NCBI RefSeq assembly: GCF_040369795.1
Contig: NZ_AP028955.1
Span: 930,001 to 994,000 of the forward strand
Origin: Spiroplasma_E ixodetis_B
Lineage (GTDB): Bacteria > Bacillota_I > Bacilli_A > Mycoplasmatales > VBWQ01
Reading direction: 5' to 3'
Length of the DNA stretch: 64,000 nucleotides
In this document: positions 9,370 through 20,495 of the stretch, in pieces
How the letters are laid out: each line of letters begins with the position of its first letter
How positions within the stretch are numbered: the first letter of the stretch is position 1
Translations under genes and position numbers: made by a program
Notes under the pieces: model-generated
Databases searched by the model: none
What the model was told of the DNA's origin: nothing
What the model saw: only the letters and a program-made list of their open reading frames with translations

Positions 9370-10677
9370 ATGACTAGCAAAACAAAATCACAAACATATA
9401 ATTTTTTATTAGAAAATAAATCGATAGAAGATATTAAAAAACAAACAAACATTAATGTTAAAGAAATAAAAAACAAGAGACATGGCGGAAAAACATATAG
9501 GATTGATAATGCTAATAATCGACTAATTAATGATAAATTATCAGAAAACGAAATATTTTATGATACTTATGATACTGTATTTGATTGAAATAATATTTAT
9601 ACAGAAGAAATATCAAAATCACAAACAACAATTCAAGAACAAACAAAGGAAATCCAACAACTTAAAAATGAGATTGAAAAATTAAAACAGTCCAAACAAA
9701 GTGATTTTAATTTAACAAAATATTCATATAATGCAATAACAATTTGTGATGAAAAACAAAGAACAAATACAGGCGTAGATAAAATTTATGAAGAAATTTT
9801 ACCAATTGAAGATAAAATAATATTTTTAACAACTTTTGTACATGATAATCAATCAATAACCGAAGAAATAATACATTTTTATCAACTTACAAATGGTAAT
9901 ATTGAAGTCATGAAACAATTGAAAAAATATGAAGATATAAACAAATATAAAGATGATCTTTCGTTAATTGAACCAAATTCAAATCATAAAAAAATTATAA
10001 AAATTGAACCTGTATCAATTAAAAAATTTTTAAATAACCAAAAAGAATCAAACTTAAACATAACAAAATCTGAATGAATAACATTTTTGACCATTTCAAT
10101 ATTTAGTTTATGTCTTTTATCTGTTCCTGCTGTTTTAACTATATTTTTACCTACAATTATAGTAGGAGCAACCGTAGGTATTATTATAGCTGAAAAAATA
10201 GGAATATTAGCAGTTTCTACTTTAGTAATTGGAGCCTTAGATAAAGTATTATGAAACCTTGTGTCACACAAAACCGAAAAAATCAAAACAAAAATAAAAA
10301 ATACTATTTTTTGATTACTTAGAAAATTAACATTTTGTAAAAGTATTTCTAAAAATAAAGAAGAACTAGAAATTAAAAATAATATTAAAAAAACTATAGA
10401 AAATTTAACTAGTGATAAATTTGAAACTAAATTACAAACACAATATGATATTTTAAAACAAGAACTAGATAACAGAAAAGAAGAAAATCCAGACAAACTA
10501 ATAAGTAATAACAAAATAAATCATAAATCAAATAATGTTCTAGAAAATTCAAGTATTGAATCATTAAACCCTAGTAATTTTGATTCATCTATACGAAATA
10601 CAGTAAACCAGCAAGAGCAATCTTCGACAATTTCAAAAAGTAATTGAAATAAAGTGAAAGGTTTATTAACAACATAA
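9370..10677 (+). CDS. Membrane-anchored coiled-coil protein, unknown
   Basis: 435 residues; ATG 9370 preceded by AAAGGAG. Residues 1-75 are hydrophilic (MTSKTKSQTYNFLLENKSIE) and may contain a small HTH. Residues 78-110 form a coiled coil (EQTKEIQQLKNEIEKLKQSK). Two or three hydrophobic helices lie at about 235-300 (ITFLTISIFSLCLLSVPAVL, IVGATVGIIIAEKIGILAVS). The C-terminal 130 residues are again charged and Ser/Asn-rich. Terminator follows. Layout (leader hairpin, large coiled-coil protein, terminator, small Ser/Lys-tailed protein) repeats that of 6030/4988. No known function; probable plasmid or ICE cargo. Confidence 0.75.
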
Positions 10678-10701
10678 TTAGGAAATTAATAAAAAAGTCC
10701 T

Positions 10702-10737
10702 AATCACTATTTTTTTCAAAATAGTGATTTTTTATTG
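10702..10737 (+). terminator. Rho-independent terminator
   Basis: 12-bp stem AATCACTATTTT / AAAATAGTGATT followed by TTTTATTG, 25 bp past the 9370 gene. Confidence 0.85.
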
Positions 10738-10837
10738 TTTTTTACACATTTTTAGTTTTTAAAATATATACTTTTTATTGGATATTTTAAAGGTAGAAAA
10801 AAATATTCAAAAATAATAAAGAGAGGAATTTTACAAT

Positions 10838-11041
10838 ATGGAAAAATGAAGTCAAGCAGATAAAGACAAATATGCAAAAGAAGCTGAACGAATAAACAAA
10901 GCTTGAGGACAAAAAAACGAACGTGAAAGACGAGAAAGAGTTGCTAATGCTCTTGGATTTGAAAAAGATAAAGCAAAAGTAAACAGTGAATCTTCAACAA
11001 GCAAAAGTCAAAGTTCTAGTAGTAAATCACAGAAAATGTAA
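10838..11041 (+). CDS. Small charged protein with Ser/Lys tail, plasmid-type
   Basis: 67 residues starting MEKWSQADKDKYAKEAERIN, charged and helical, with a tail SSTSKSQSSSSKSQKM. ATG 10838 after GAGAGGA. Its tail and its upstream sequence (GGATATTTTAAAGGTAGAAA) match the 58-residue gene at 4812-4988, so the two are paralogues. Followed by a terminator at 11056. Function unknown. Confidence 0.65.
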
Positions 11042-11055
11042 ATATTAAATATTTT

Positions 11056-11082
11056 AAAACTACTCAATTGAGTAGTTTTTTT
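11056..11082 (+). terminator. Rho-independent terminator
   Basis: Stem AAAACTACTCAA/TTGAGTAGTTTT with a T tail, immediately before an IS256 left end at 11083. Confidence 0.8.
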
Positions 11083-11535
11083 GGTAATGTTTAGTAATCT
11101 GTGTAAATTACAAAAATAACTATGTTTAATTAATTCTAGTAAATAAAATTAAATAAATAGAAAGAGTGAGTTACGTATGTCTAAAAAACAAAATATTAAT
11201 AATAATGTTCCAATATCAAAAGCAGTAGATTTATTATTAGAAAATACTGAAGATTTAACAACAGTTTTTAAAGAGGGAGGTTTATATAAAGAATTAACAA
11301 AAAGATTAGTTGAAAAAATGTTGAATTCTGAAATGCAAAATTATTTAGGATATAAAAAAAATCAACATAATAATAGTAAAAATGATCGTAATTGTATAAA
11401 TTCAAAAAAAATAATAACCCAACAAGGTAAAATTGAGATTAATGTACCACGAGATCGTAATAGTAATTTTAAGCCAGTAATAGTTGCAAAAAGACAAAGA
11501 AGATTTGATGGTTTTGATCAACAAGTTCTTTCGTT
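11083..11535 (+). mobile_element. IS256-family 5' fragment
   Basis: Left end GGTAATGTTTAGTAATCTG at 11083 and the first 117 codons of the transposase (11177, MSKKQNINNNVPISKAVDLL to QQVLSL). Cut at 11535 by an IS5-like element; the catalytic part is absent. Confidence 0.9.
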
Positions 11536-12686
11536 AGACATATTCCGTAAATAAATTTTTTAAAAGTCAATTAATAATTTAAAATTTATTTTATAATTTC
11601 TTTATTAATAAATTAATAAGGTGTTGATAAAAATGAATTTTGAAAATTTAAAAAATTAAAAAATGAACAATTTTATAGATATTTTGGTATAAAACTTTTT
11701 CATTTTGATGAAATGTTAACAAAATTAATTGAAATAGAAAATTTAAAAAAAACTAAAGGTAGAAAATATAAACTTTCAGTTGAAGAAAGATTGATGATGA
11801 CTTTAGTATACTGAAAAGAATATTATACTTTTTTCCAAATGATTATTAAATATAAAATGAGTGCATCAAGTTGTTTTCGAAATATTACTTGAGTAGAAAA
11901 TAAACTTAGTGATGACAAATATTATCAGTTTTTAAAAACAAAATATAAATCAAAAATTGAGAAAAAACAAGAAGATTTAAATGAATTTCAATTTTATTTA
12001 ATTGATTCAACTGAAATTGAAATTGAAAGACCGACTAAAAAAAACTACAGTTAGAATATTTTTCTGGTAAAAGTTGAATGTTTTCTATAAAATTTCAAAT
12101 TATATATGACTTTTTTAATAAAAAAATTGTTGATATTTTTGCTGATAATGGAAAAGTACATGATTTTCAAATATTAAAAAATTCAAATCTTGAATTTTCA
12201 GAAAAAACAATAATTATTGGTGATTTGGGATATCAAGGAATACAAAATATTTATAAAAATACTATATTACCAATTAAAAAAACTAAAAATAAAAAATTAA
12301 CTAAACAAGAAAAAATCTACAATAAAATTATTTCAAAAATTAGAATTAAAGTTGAACATGTTTTTGCTTGATTAAAAAGATTCAAAATTTTAATAAATAA
12401 ATGTAGAAAAAGTATATTTAGACTTATGTACTTAAGATTTAACTTACTTTGTGAAATTTTTAATAAAACAAAACCATTAAAATAAAAAAATATTTTTAAT
12501 ATTTTTTTAAAAATTTAAATTTTTATCAAGTTAATATAAAAATAATATTAACAATTTTTGTGTTTGAAATATAAATTTATTTTTAAAGTATTTTTTTAAA
12601 AATATTAACTTCTATAATTATTAACACTAAAAAATTTATAAATATTATTATTGACAATTGATTAAATTTATTTACGGAATATGTCT
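11536..12686 (+). mobile_element. IS5-like (ISL2-type) element, complete ends, mismatched flanks
   Basis: 1151 bp, AGACATATTCCGTAAAT to ATTTACGGAATATGTCT. The transposase uses two frames: OrfA from 11632 is frameshifted early (one A missing near 11655), and OrfB holds SIKFQIIYDFFNKKIVDIFA and GDLGYQGIQN up to KTKPLK at 12483. The junction contains a slippery A AAA AAC (eight As, about 12037-12045) fitting a -1 shift. Left flank is IS256 (..GTT), right flank IS630 (ATT..), so it is a recombination product rather than a simple insertion. Confidence 0.85.
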
Positions 12687-13212
12687 ATTCATTATTTTAG
12701 CTATTTCTTTTAAAAAATCTTCTTGTTTATTTTTATCTCTTTGTTCATATAAAAAAGTTTTTTTATATGTATAATTTAGTTTTTTTGAAATAGTTATAAA
12801 CTGTTTCTTTAGTCATATCACCAAATTTTTCAATTACTTTTTGAACTGTAACATCTTTATTTTGCGCTAAATAATTTTTTAATTCATCTAAATCCTTTAT
12901 TTTGTGGCTATGTCCTTTTTGATAATTCAAAATTGGTTTTATATGCCCAGTTTCTTTTTTTCTTTTTCTTCATAAGAATAAAGTCTTTCTAGTAATATTG
13001 AACACTTTACAAATTTCTTTAATTTTCATGTTTTTACTTTCATAGGCTTCTATTACTTTTCTTCGTAAGTCTTCACTGTATGGTTTTGACATCATTTAAT
13101 CTTCCTAATCTATTTTAAATATTGCTGAATTGCGCTTTTAAATTCAAAAACTGTTTAAATTACATATTATTATTTTACATTATTTATGAGTAAACATTAA
13201 TTTAGTTAGCTA
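12687..13212 (-). mobile_element. IS630-family 5' fragment
   Basis: Contains the right terminal repeat (TTTAGTTAGCTA to 13212) and the transposase HTH half from ATG 13092 (MSKPYSEDLRRKVIEAYESK). An extra T near 12785 shifts the frame, and the DDE half is replaced by the IS5-like element. Confidence 0.85.
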
Positions 13213-13825
13213 TAATTTAATATCAAAATACACTAAATTATCATACAAAAATTATCATAATAAAGTCAATGATAGTCAAATTACTAATCTTGTTAATAGA
13301 GACTTTAATAATAGGCTTAAAAATGAAGTTATTGTTAGTGATTTAACTTATGTTCAAGTTAATGGTAAATAAAACTATATTTGCTTATTAATCGACCTGT
13401 ACAATCGCGAAATTATTGGACATAGTGTAGGTACTAAAAAAGATGCATCATTAGTATATCAAACATTTATGTGCTCAAATCGTTGTTTAAAAAATATTCA
13501 AATATTTCATAGCGATCGCGGTAATGAATTTAATAATAAAACTATTGATAAACTTTTATTAGCCTTCAATATTACCCGCTCTTTAAGCAAAAAAAGGTTG
13601 TCCTTATGATAACGCTGTTGCTGAAGCAACTTTCAAAACTTTCAAAACAGAATTTATTAATGATAAAAATTTTACATCATTAATCCAATTAAAATTAGAA
13701 TTATTTGATTATATCAATTGATACAACAACATAAGAATCCACAGCACTCTAAACTACTTAACCCCCATAAAACACCAAGCACAAATGTCTACCAAAAAAC
13801 AGTCCTAAAAAAGGTTGCCATTCCA
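13213..13825 (+). mobile_element. IS3-family 3' fragment
   Basis: Second half of OrfB (SKYTKLSYKNYHNKVNDSQI onward) and the end ..GGTTGCCATTCCA at 13825. It has TGA (Trp) to TAA near 13370 and an extra A near 13595. Cut on the left by IS630. Confidence 0.85.
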
Positions 13826-13861
13826 AGTTAATATTTTATTATTTATAAGTTGAAAAAATAT

Positions 13862-13903
13862 GAATGTTAGTAAACTAAATTAACCTTTACTAACATTCTT
13901 TTT
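13862..13903 (-). terminator. Terminator, probably for degV
   Basis: Perfect stem GAATGTTAGTAAA / TTTACTAACATTC with an 11-nt loop and T-rich flanks on both sides, about 80 bp past the degV stop. Confidence 0.7.
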
Positions 13904-13979
13904 TAGATTTAAATTTTTTTATATATTTTTCTAAAAAAACAGAATTACTTAATCAATCTTTTATAAAACTACTTTTTTA

Positions 13980-14843
13980 TTAGACTTCTTTTACTCATTG
14001 ATTAGGTACTACTGAAAAACCAATAGTATTATTACCAGTATGTGTTTTTAAAATATTACATAATGGTTCAACTTTATATTTGGTAAATCCTCTATTTTTT
14101 ACTTTTTTAATTGCTTCATCAATAATATCTTTTCTACATCAACCATCAATAATATATATTGTTTCTTTAGTAACATCTTTAATTTTAGTAATAATATCTA
14201 ACATTTCTTCCATAGTTTTACTTAACGTTCTAACTCTACCAATATTATCAATTGTTTCTTTACATCTTAAAATTGGTTTAAAACGTAAAAAATTACCAAT
14301 TCTTGCTTTACTCATTGGTAATCTACCACCACGAGCTAAAAATTTTAAATCATTAGGAGCGATATAAGATTCATAAGTTTTGCGGAATTTATTTAAAATT
14401 TCTAAAATTTCAGGAATTTTTTTTCCATTTTTAACAATAGTAAAAGCAATTAAAACCATAAATTTTAAAGGTATTGAAGCAGCACCTGTTTCTAAAATAT
14501 GGACTTTATTTTTATATTTTTCTTCTTTTTGTAAAACTTGCGAACTTGCATATTGTCCTGAAGCGTTATTAGCAATTGGTAAAAATAAAATTTGATCATA
14601 TTTACTCAAAGCATTATCTCAATATTGTTCAAGTTTACCACGACTAGTTTGACTAGTTTTTAAAATATAGTGTTCATCAATCATCTTTTTACGAATTGTT
14701 TCACTATCAATATCAATATTATTATCATCATAAGCATTTTCTCCTTCAATAATATTTAAAGGAATAATTATTATTTCAGGATATTTTTTCATATCTTCAA
14801 GGGTAAAACCAGTAGCTGAATCACTTACAATTCCAATTTTCAT
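13980..14843 (-). CDS. DegV family fatty-acid-binding protein
   Basis: 287 residues, MKIGIVSDSATGFTLEDMKK, the standard DegV opening. Other family marks: ILKTSQTSRGKLEQYW (the TSQ region), FLPIANNASGQYASSQ, LETGAASIPLKFMV and LKFLARGGRLPMSKARIGNF (the RGGR lid). Full length for the family. DegV proteins bind fatty acids and act as FakB subunits handing them to a fatty-acid kinase. ATG 14843 follows a GGAGC ribosome site. A second, only moderately similar DegV is at 32778. It faces an ssb-like remnant, with a terminator between. Confidence 0.92.
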
Positions 14844-14969
14844 TTTATTTGCTCCTAACTTTTTATACTAATAAATTATAGTAAAATTATAACAAATTTA
14901 TTTTACTATATATCGTTTTAATTTGAAAAAATATAAAGTGACTATAAACTTATTAGTATTAAAAATAAA

Positions 14970-15006
14970 AATAGTCTTAATTACTCAATAATTAAGACTA
15001 TTTTTT
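14970..15006 (-). terminator. Terminator of the ssb-like gene
   Basis: 14-bp stem AATAGTCTTAATTA / TAATTAAGACTATT with T tracts both ways, just past the ssb-like stop at 15015. Confidence 0.8.
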
Positions 15007-15014
15007 AATTAGTT

Positions 15015-15156
15015 TTAAGTTAAATAAATAATACGATCAGCAATAATTTCTGTATAGTAAAAATCATTAGATTTATTAGCAAATGTTTGAATTCTACCTT
15101 TAATACCAATAATTGCATTCTTTTTTAATAGTGTTTTTAATTCCTCTGTATTAACT
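15015..15156 (-). pseudogene. Single-strand DNA-binding protein-like, C-terminal remnant
   Basis: The last 46 codons of an OB-fold protein: LLKKNAIIGIKGRIQTFANK, then SNDFYYTEIIADRIIYLT, matching the third to fifth strands of SSB. The N-terminus was removed by IS3 at 15157. It lacks the acidic SSB tail, so it was a secondary SSB-like protein. Confidence 0.65.
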
Positions 15157-15559
15157 TGGAATGGCAACTTTTTTTAGGACTGTTTTTTGGTAGACATTTG
15201 TGCTTGGTTTTTTATGGGGGTTAAGTAGTTTAGAGTGCTGTGGATTCTTATGTTGTTGTATCGATTGATATAATCAAATAATTCTAATTTTAAGTGGATT
15301 AATGATGTAAAATTTTTATCATTAACAAATTCTGTTTTGAAAGTTTTGAAAGTTGCTTTGGCAACAGCATTATCATAAGGACAACCTTTTTTTGCTTAAA
15401 GAGCGGGTAATATTGAAGGCTAATAAAAGTTTATCAATAGTTTTATTATTAAATTCATTACCGCGATCGATATGAAATATTTGAATATTTTTTAAACAAC
15501 GATTTGAGCACATAAATGCTTGATATACTAATGATGCATCTTTTTTAGTACCTACACTA

Positions 15560-16571
15560 TAGCTAACTAAAGTAATGTTTACTCATATATTGAAAAACAA
15601 AATCAATCGCTTTTTTAATATTTGGTCAATAATTTGGTAATATTTTTCTTATATTATGTTTTATAGCAAATCAAAAATGTTCAATTGGATTTAAATTAGG
15701 AGAATATGGCGGAATAAATAATAGTTTGCATCCATCATTTTCAATTAATTGTTGTGTTAATTTAGATTTATGAAACGTTGCATTATCTAAAAATATAATT
15801 TGTCCACGCTTTAATACTGGAATTAGTATATTTTTTACATATGATTCAAAAATTTTACTGTTGCAATGTCCTTCAAATGCTCATAGGGCTTTTAATTTAC
15901 CTTTATTTAGTGAACCAATTATATTCATTCTTTTTATTTTATATGCGGGTTTATTATCAAATAATCTTTTACCTTTTTCAGATCAACCATATTTATAAAA
16001 TTCATTATCATCAATTCCAGATTCATCAATATATACTAAATCTTCATTTATTATTTTAGCTATTTCTTTTAAAAAATATTCTTGTTTATTTTTATCTCTT
16101 TGTTCATATAAAAAAGTTTTTTTTATATGTATAATTTAGTTTTTTGAAATAGTTATAAACTGTTTCTTTAGTCATATCACCAAATTTTTCAATTACTTTT
16201 TGAACTGTAACATCTTTATTTTGCGCTAAATAATTTTTTAATTCATCTAAATCCTTTATTTTGTGGCTATGTCCTTTTTGATAATTCAAAATTGGTTTTA
16301 TATGCCCAGTTTCTTTTTTTCTTTTTCTTCATAAGAAGAAAGTCTTTCTAGTAATATTGAACACTTTACAAATTTCTTTAATTTTCATGTTTTTACTTTC
16401 ATAGGCTTCTATTACTTTTCTTCGTAAGTCTTCACTGTATGGTTTTGGCATAATTTAATCTTCCTAATCTATTTTAAATATTGCTGAATTGTACTTTTAA
16501 ATTCAAAAACTGTTTAAATTACATATTATTATTTTACATTATTTATGAGTAAACATTACTTTAGTTAGCTA
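15560..16571 (-). mobile_element. IS630-family element, complete
   Basis: 1012 bp bounded by TAGCTAACTAAAGTAATG and its inverse and flanked by TA on each side. It is the reference full-length copy for the other IS630 pieces. Confidence 0.9.
15563..16451 (-). pseudogene. IS630 transposase, one frameshift
   Basis: ATG 16451 (MPKPYSEDLRRKVIEAYESK), HTH, then DDE_3 domain (VYIDESGIDDNEFYKYGWSE, ILDN-ATFHKSK, PPYSPNLNPIEHFW) ending KHYFS at 15563. About 296 residues if continuous. One extra T near 16120 (eight Ts instead of seven) shifts the frame between HTH and catalytic domain. Confidence 0.85.
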
Positions 16572-16603
16572 TAATTAGTGCCCAATAAAGTGTAACCCAT
16601 CCA

Positions 16604-17189
16604 GGTAATCTTTATCTTGGAACTAGAAATAGTTCTTGACATGGTGCTTTTTATAAATGTTTAGCAGGAGAAACAAACTTTAAACCAATATTAGGAATAT
16701 ATGGTGAAATATGAACAATAGCTATTGATAAAAATGAAAATGTTTATATAGGTACTAGAGAAAGTAGTTTTAAAGGTAAAGTTTATAAATATCAAAAAAA
16801 TCAAAATACTTTTAAAAAAATGGATGGTATAAATAAATCTGTTTCTTCTTTAACTTTTGACAATGATGATAATATTTATGCAGGGGTTTGAACCGGTTCA
16901 TATCAATCTACTAGTAATGGTGAAGTTTACAAATGTTTCGCAGGAGAAACAAACTTTAAACCAATGTCCGGAACAAAAGGGGGGAGTACTATCATTATTT
17001 TTTAATAAAAATACAAATTTTTTATATGTTACTACATGAAACGGAGATGGAAAAACTAAAACTAATGATGGTTCACTTTATAAATGTTTAGCAACAAATA
17101 ATGCCTTTACTTTAGTTCAAAAAAATTTACCAGCTATATGACATCTAAAAACCAAAGATAGTGAACCATTTATTGAACTTGAATATTAA
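16604..17189 (+). pseudogene. Beta-propeller-like repeat protein, truncated and frameshifted
   Basis: The reading frame opens at the IS3 end, so the 5' part is lost. It carries repeats of about 75 residues: NLYLGTRNSSWHGAFYKCLA, VYIGTRESSFKGKVYKYQKN, IYAGVWTGSYQSTSNGEVYK, DGSLYKCLATNNAF, with GETNFKP following the first and third. The I/VYxGT...GxxYKC pattern looks like blades of a propeller or a surface repeat. The frame breaks at a run of six Gs (16979-16984); five would restore it to the stop at 17187-17189. The protein is likely surface-exposed in the ancestor, but no signal peptide is left to prove it. Confidence 0.6.
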
Positions 17190-17312
17190 CAAATATCAAA
17201 AAAATATAATTGAAATTAATAATTATTAATTTAACATTATTAAAAAATTGATTTCAATTAAATTACATAATTAATCTCTAATGAAAAATAATTAAATTAT
17301 TTTTCATTAGAG

Positions 17313-18684
17313 TAATGTTTAGTAATCTGTGTAACTTACAAAAATAACTATGTTTAATTAATTCTAGTAAATAAAATTAAATAAATAGAAAGTGTTAGTT
17401 ACTTATGTCTAAAAAACAAAATATTAACAATAATGTTCCAATATCAAAAGCAGTAGATTTATTACTAGAAAATACTGAAGATTTAACAACAGTTTTTAAA
17501 GAGGGAGGTTCATATAAAGAATTAACAAAAAGATTAGTTGAAAAAATGTTGAATTCTGAAATGCAAAATTATTTAGGGTATGAAAAAAATCAACATAATA
17601 ATAGTGATAATGCTCGCAATGGTATAAATTCAAAAAAATTAATAACCCAACAAGGTAAAATTGAGATTAATGTACCACGAGATCGTAATAGTAATTTTGA
17701 GCCAGTAATAGTTGCAAAAAGACAAAGAAGATTTGGTGGTTTTGATCAACAAGTTCTTTCATTATATGCCAAAGGCATGACTTTATCAGATATTAGAATG
17801 CAGTTACAAGAGTTATATCATGGTGCTGATATTAGTGAAATTGTTATTAGTCAAATTACTGATGATGTTATTGATGATTTTAAAGCATGACAAAATCGGC
17901 CATTAGAAAGTGTTTATCCGATTGTTTATTTTGATTGTATAGTAGTTAAAGTACGACAAGATAAAAGCATTATTAACAAATCAGTTTATATAGCACTAGG
18001 AGTTGATTTAGAAGGTAAAAAAGATATTTTAGGTTTATGAATTAGCGAAAATGAAGGTTCTAAGTTTTGATTATCTAATTTCACAGAAATGAAAAATCGA
18101 GGCTTAAATGATATTCTTATTGCTTGTAGTGACAATTTAACAGGAATGTCAGAAGCAATACAATCAGTTTATCCTAAAACCGAACATCAATTATGCATAG
18201 TTCATCAAATTAGAAATAGTTTAAAATATGTTTCATACAAACATAGAAAATCACTAGTTACAGATTTAAAACCAATTTATAGTGCATGTAGTGAAGAACA
18301 AGCAATGCAAGCTTTAGAATCTTTTGAAAGTAAATGAAATAAACAATATCCTCAAATCGCTAAATCATGATATAAAAATTGAGATAATTTAATGGTTTTT
18401 ATTAGTTATCCTGCAGAAATCAAAAGAGTGATTTATACAACAAATGCTATTGAATCTGTTAATAGTCAATTACAAAAAGTTATTAGAAATAAAAAAGTTT
18501 TTCCAAATGATATGGCATTTTTTAAAATATTTTACTTAGCAATTGAAAATATAACAAAAAAATGAACAATGCCCATTCAAAATTGAAATACAGAAATTGC
18601 TCATTTTATGATAAAATTTGAAGATAGAATTAATCTAAACTAGTAACTTTGTAAAAAGATACACAGATTTTTAAAAAGCCTCTT
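17313..18684 (+). mobile_element. IS256-family element, complete and probably active
   Basis: 1372 bp with 8-bp target duplication CATTAGAG at 17305-17312 and 18685-18692. Carries the only undamaged transposase of the family in this window. Confidence 0.92.
17405..18643 (+). CDS. IS256-family transposase, intact
   Basis: 412 residues with TGA as Trp. N-terminal part MSKKQNINNNVPISKAVDLL, then GKIEINVPRDRNSNFEPVIV typical of mutator transposases. The DDE residues are in VYFDCIVVKV, IACSDNLTGM and TTNAIESVNSQL. C-terminus WNTEIAHFMIKFEDRINLN. Length is normal for the family. The start is fixed by homology to the other copies. Intact frame and perfect target duplication suggest a recent insertion. 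Confidence 0.93.
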
Positions 18685-18752
18685 CATTAGAGATTTTTAA
18701 TATTTATATTTTCTAATTTTATTAAACTTCTAATCACTTTAAAATTAAAATT

Positions 18753-20495
18753 TTACTTCTTAAATTCCAAATTTAATATTGATAACTGATCAGATGAAAT
18801 TTCACTAGGACTATTTGTTAATAAACAAATACCACGATTATTTTTAGGAAAAGCAATAGTATCACGAATTGATTCGTTCTTAATTAAAATCATTAATAAA
18901 CGATCAATGCCAAAAGCAATACCACCATGTGGAGGAACTCCGTAATTAAAAGCTGATAAGAAAAAACCAAATTTATTTTTAATTTCTGTTTTACTTAAAT
19001 CTAATAATTCAAAAATCTTTTTCTGTAATTTATAATCATGAATTCTAATGCTCCCACCAGCAATTTCAAAACCATTTAAAACCAAATCATAAGCATCTGC
19101 AGTTAAAGTTCCTAAATCTTTATTTTTTATATCTAATAATTTTTCAGGATTTTTTGGACTTGTAAAAGGATGATGACAAGCTTGTCATTTATTTTCTTCC
19201 TGTTCAAACATTGGTCAATCAATAATTCAAATAAATTCAAAGTTTTCAATATTATTCATAAAATCTTTATGATTAATTCGTTTTGACAAATCATTAATAT
19301 AAAAAATTCTAATAGCACCCATAACTTTATTAGCAATATCTTGTTGTTCATATACGAAAATTAAAAAATTATTATTATATTTTATTTTTGATATTTCTTC
19401 TGATAAAACTAAATCATCAAACTTTACTTTAGAATTATTATGAATATTTTTTTTCTTAATTAAGTCATAAATTATTAATGTTTTTCCTCCATGCTGATTG
19501 CTAATTTCTGTTAATTTTTTTATAGTTGTTTCATTCATTTTATCATTAACTATAAAACCCTTATAAATAAATCCATCACTATTATTGTTAATATTAATAT
19601 TTATTAACTTACATGTACAACGTAAATCGGGTTTATCACTACCATATAAATCCATTGCTTGATCATAGGTAATTGATGAAAATGTTGAAGGAATATTACC
19701 AACTTTTAAAGTATTAAAAAGACTTATTAGCATATTTTCTACTATTAATTTAATTTCTTTACTAGTAGAAAATGCCATTTCTAAGTCTAATTGTTGAAAT
19801 TCGGGTTGTCTATCAGCACGAAAATCTTCATCACGAAAACATTTAGCGATTTGATAATATTTGTCAATACCTGATATCATTAATAATTGCTTATAAATTT
19901 GTGGTGATTGTGGTAAAGCATAAAAATGTTTTTTTTGAATACGAGCAGGAACTAAAAAATCACGAGCACCTTCTGGTGTTGATTTTGTTAAGCAAGGAGT
20001 ATCAATTTCTAAAAAATTATTTTGATTCAAAAATGTTCGTAAGCAACTAAGAACTTGGTGTTTAAATTTAATATTATAATTCATTGCTGGTCTTCTTAAA
20101 TCTAAATAGCGATATTGTAAACGTAATTCTTCACTACCAAGCGTATTATCGTTTTTAATAACAAATGGTAAATTAATAGAATTGCTTAATATTTCAATAT
20201 CTTTTGCTACTACTTCAATCATATCATTAGCGGTTTTTGCATCTTTATTTTTTCGTAAGACAACTGTTCCAATTACTTTTAAAACAGATTCAACTTTAAC
20301 ATTTTTTATTTCTTGATAATATCCGTTATCTGGTTTAACAATGACTTGTGTTGTTCCGTACATATCACGTAAATCAATAAAAATACCAAATTTATTAATA
20401 CGAATATCTTTAACTCAACCACTAATAATAATTTCTTTTGTAATATCACCCTGCGTTAAATTACCACATGTATGAGTTCTAAAGAGTTTTTCCAT
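18753..20495 (-). CDS. aspS: Aspartyl-tRNA synthetase
   Basis: 580 residues. N-terminal OB fold for anticodon binding (IIISGWVKDIRINKFGIFID). Class II motifs: QSPQIYKQLLMISGIDKYYQ, CFRDEDFRADRQPEFQQLD (motif 2) and GIAFGIDRLLMILIKN (motif 3). A bacterial GAD insertion lies around residues 280-410. It charges tRNA-Asp. ATG 20495 overlaps the end of hisS by 17 bp, so the two are translationally coupled. Downstream is the IS256 at 18684. Regulated with hisS by the T-box leader. Confidence 0.96.

Larger units (their letters stand above)
15157..16603 (-). mobile_element. IS3-family copy, internally deleted, carrying IS630
   Basis: Left part 15157-15559 has the C-terminal OrfB half, with an extra T near 15390 shifting the frame. 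Right part is only the last 30 bp (16574-16603, ..AACCCATCCA). OrfA and the first half of OrfB are gone, and an IS630 copy occupies the gap. Confidence 0.8.

Noticed and set aside
9984..10514. 176-codon hydrophobic frame on the minus strand
   Set aside because: Shadow of the 9370-10677 coiled-coil gene, which has the ribosome site, leader and terminator.
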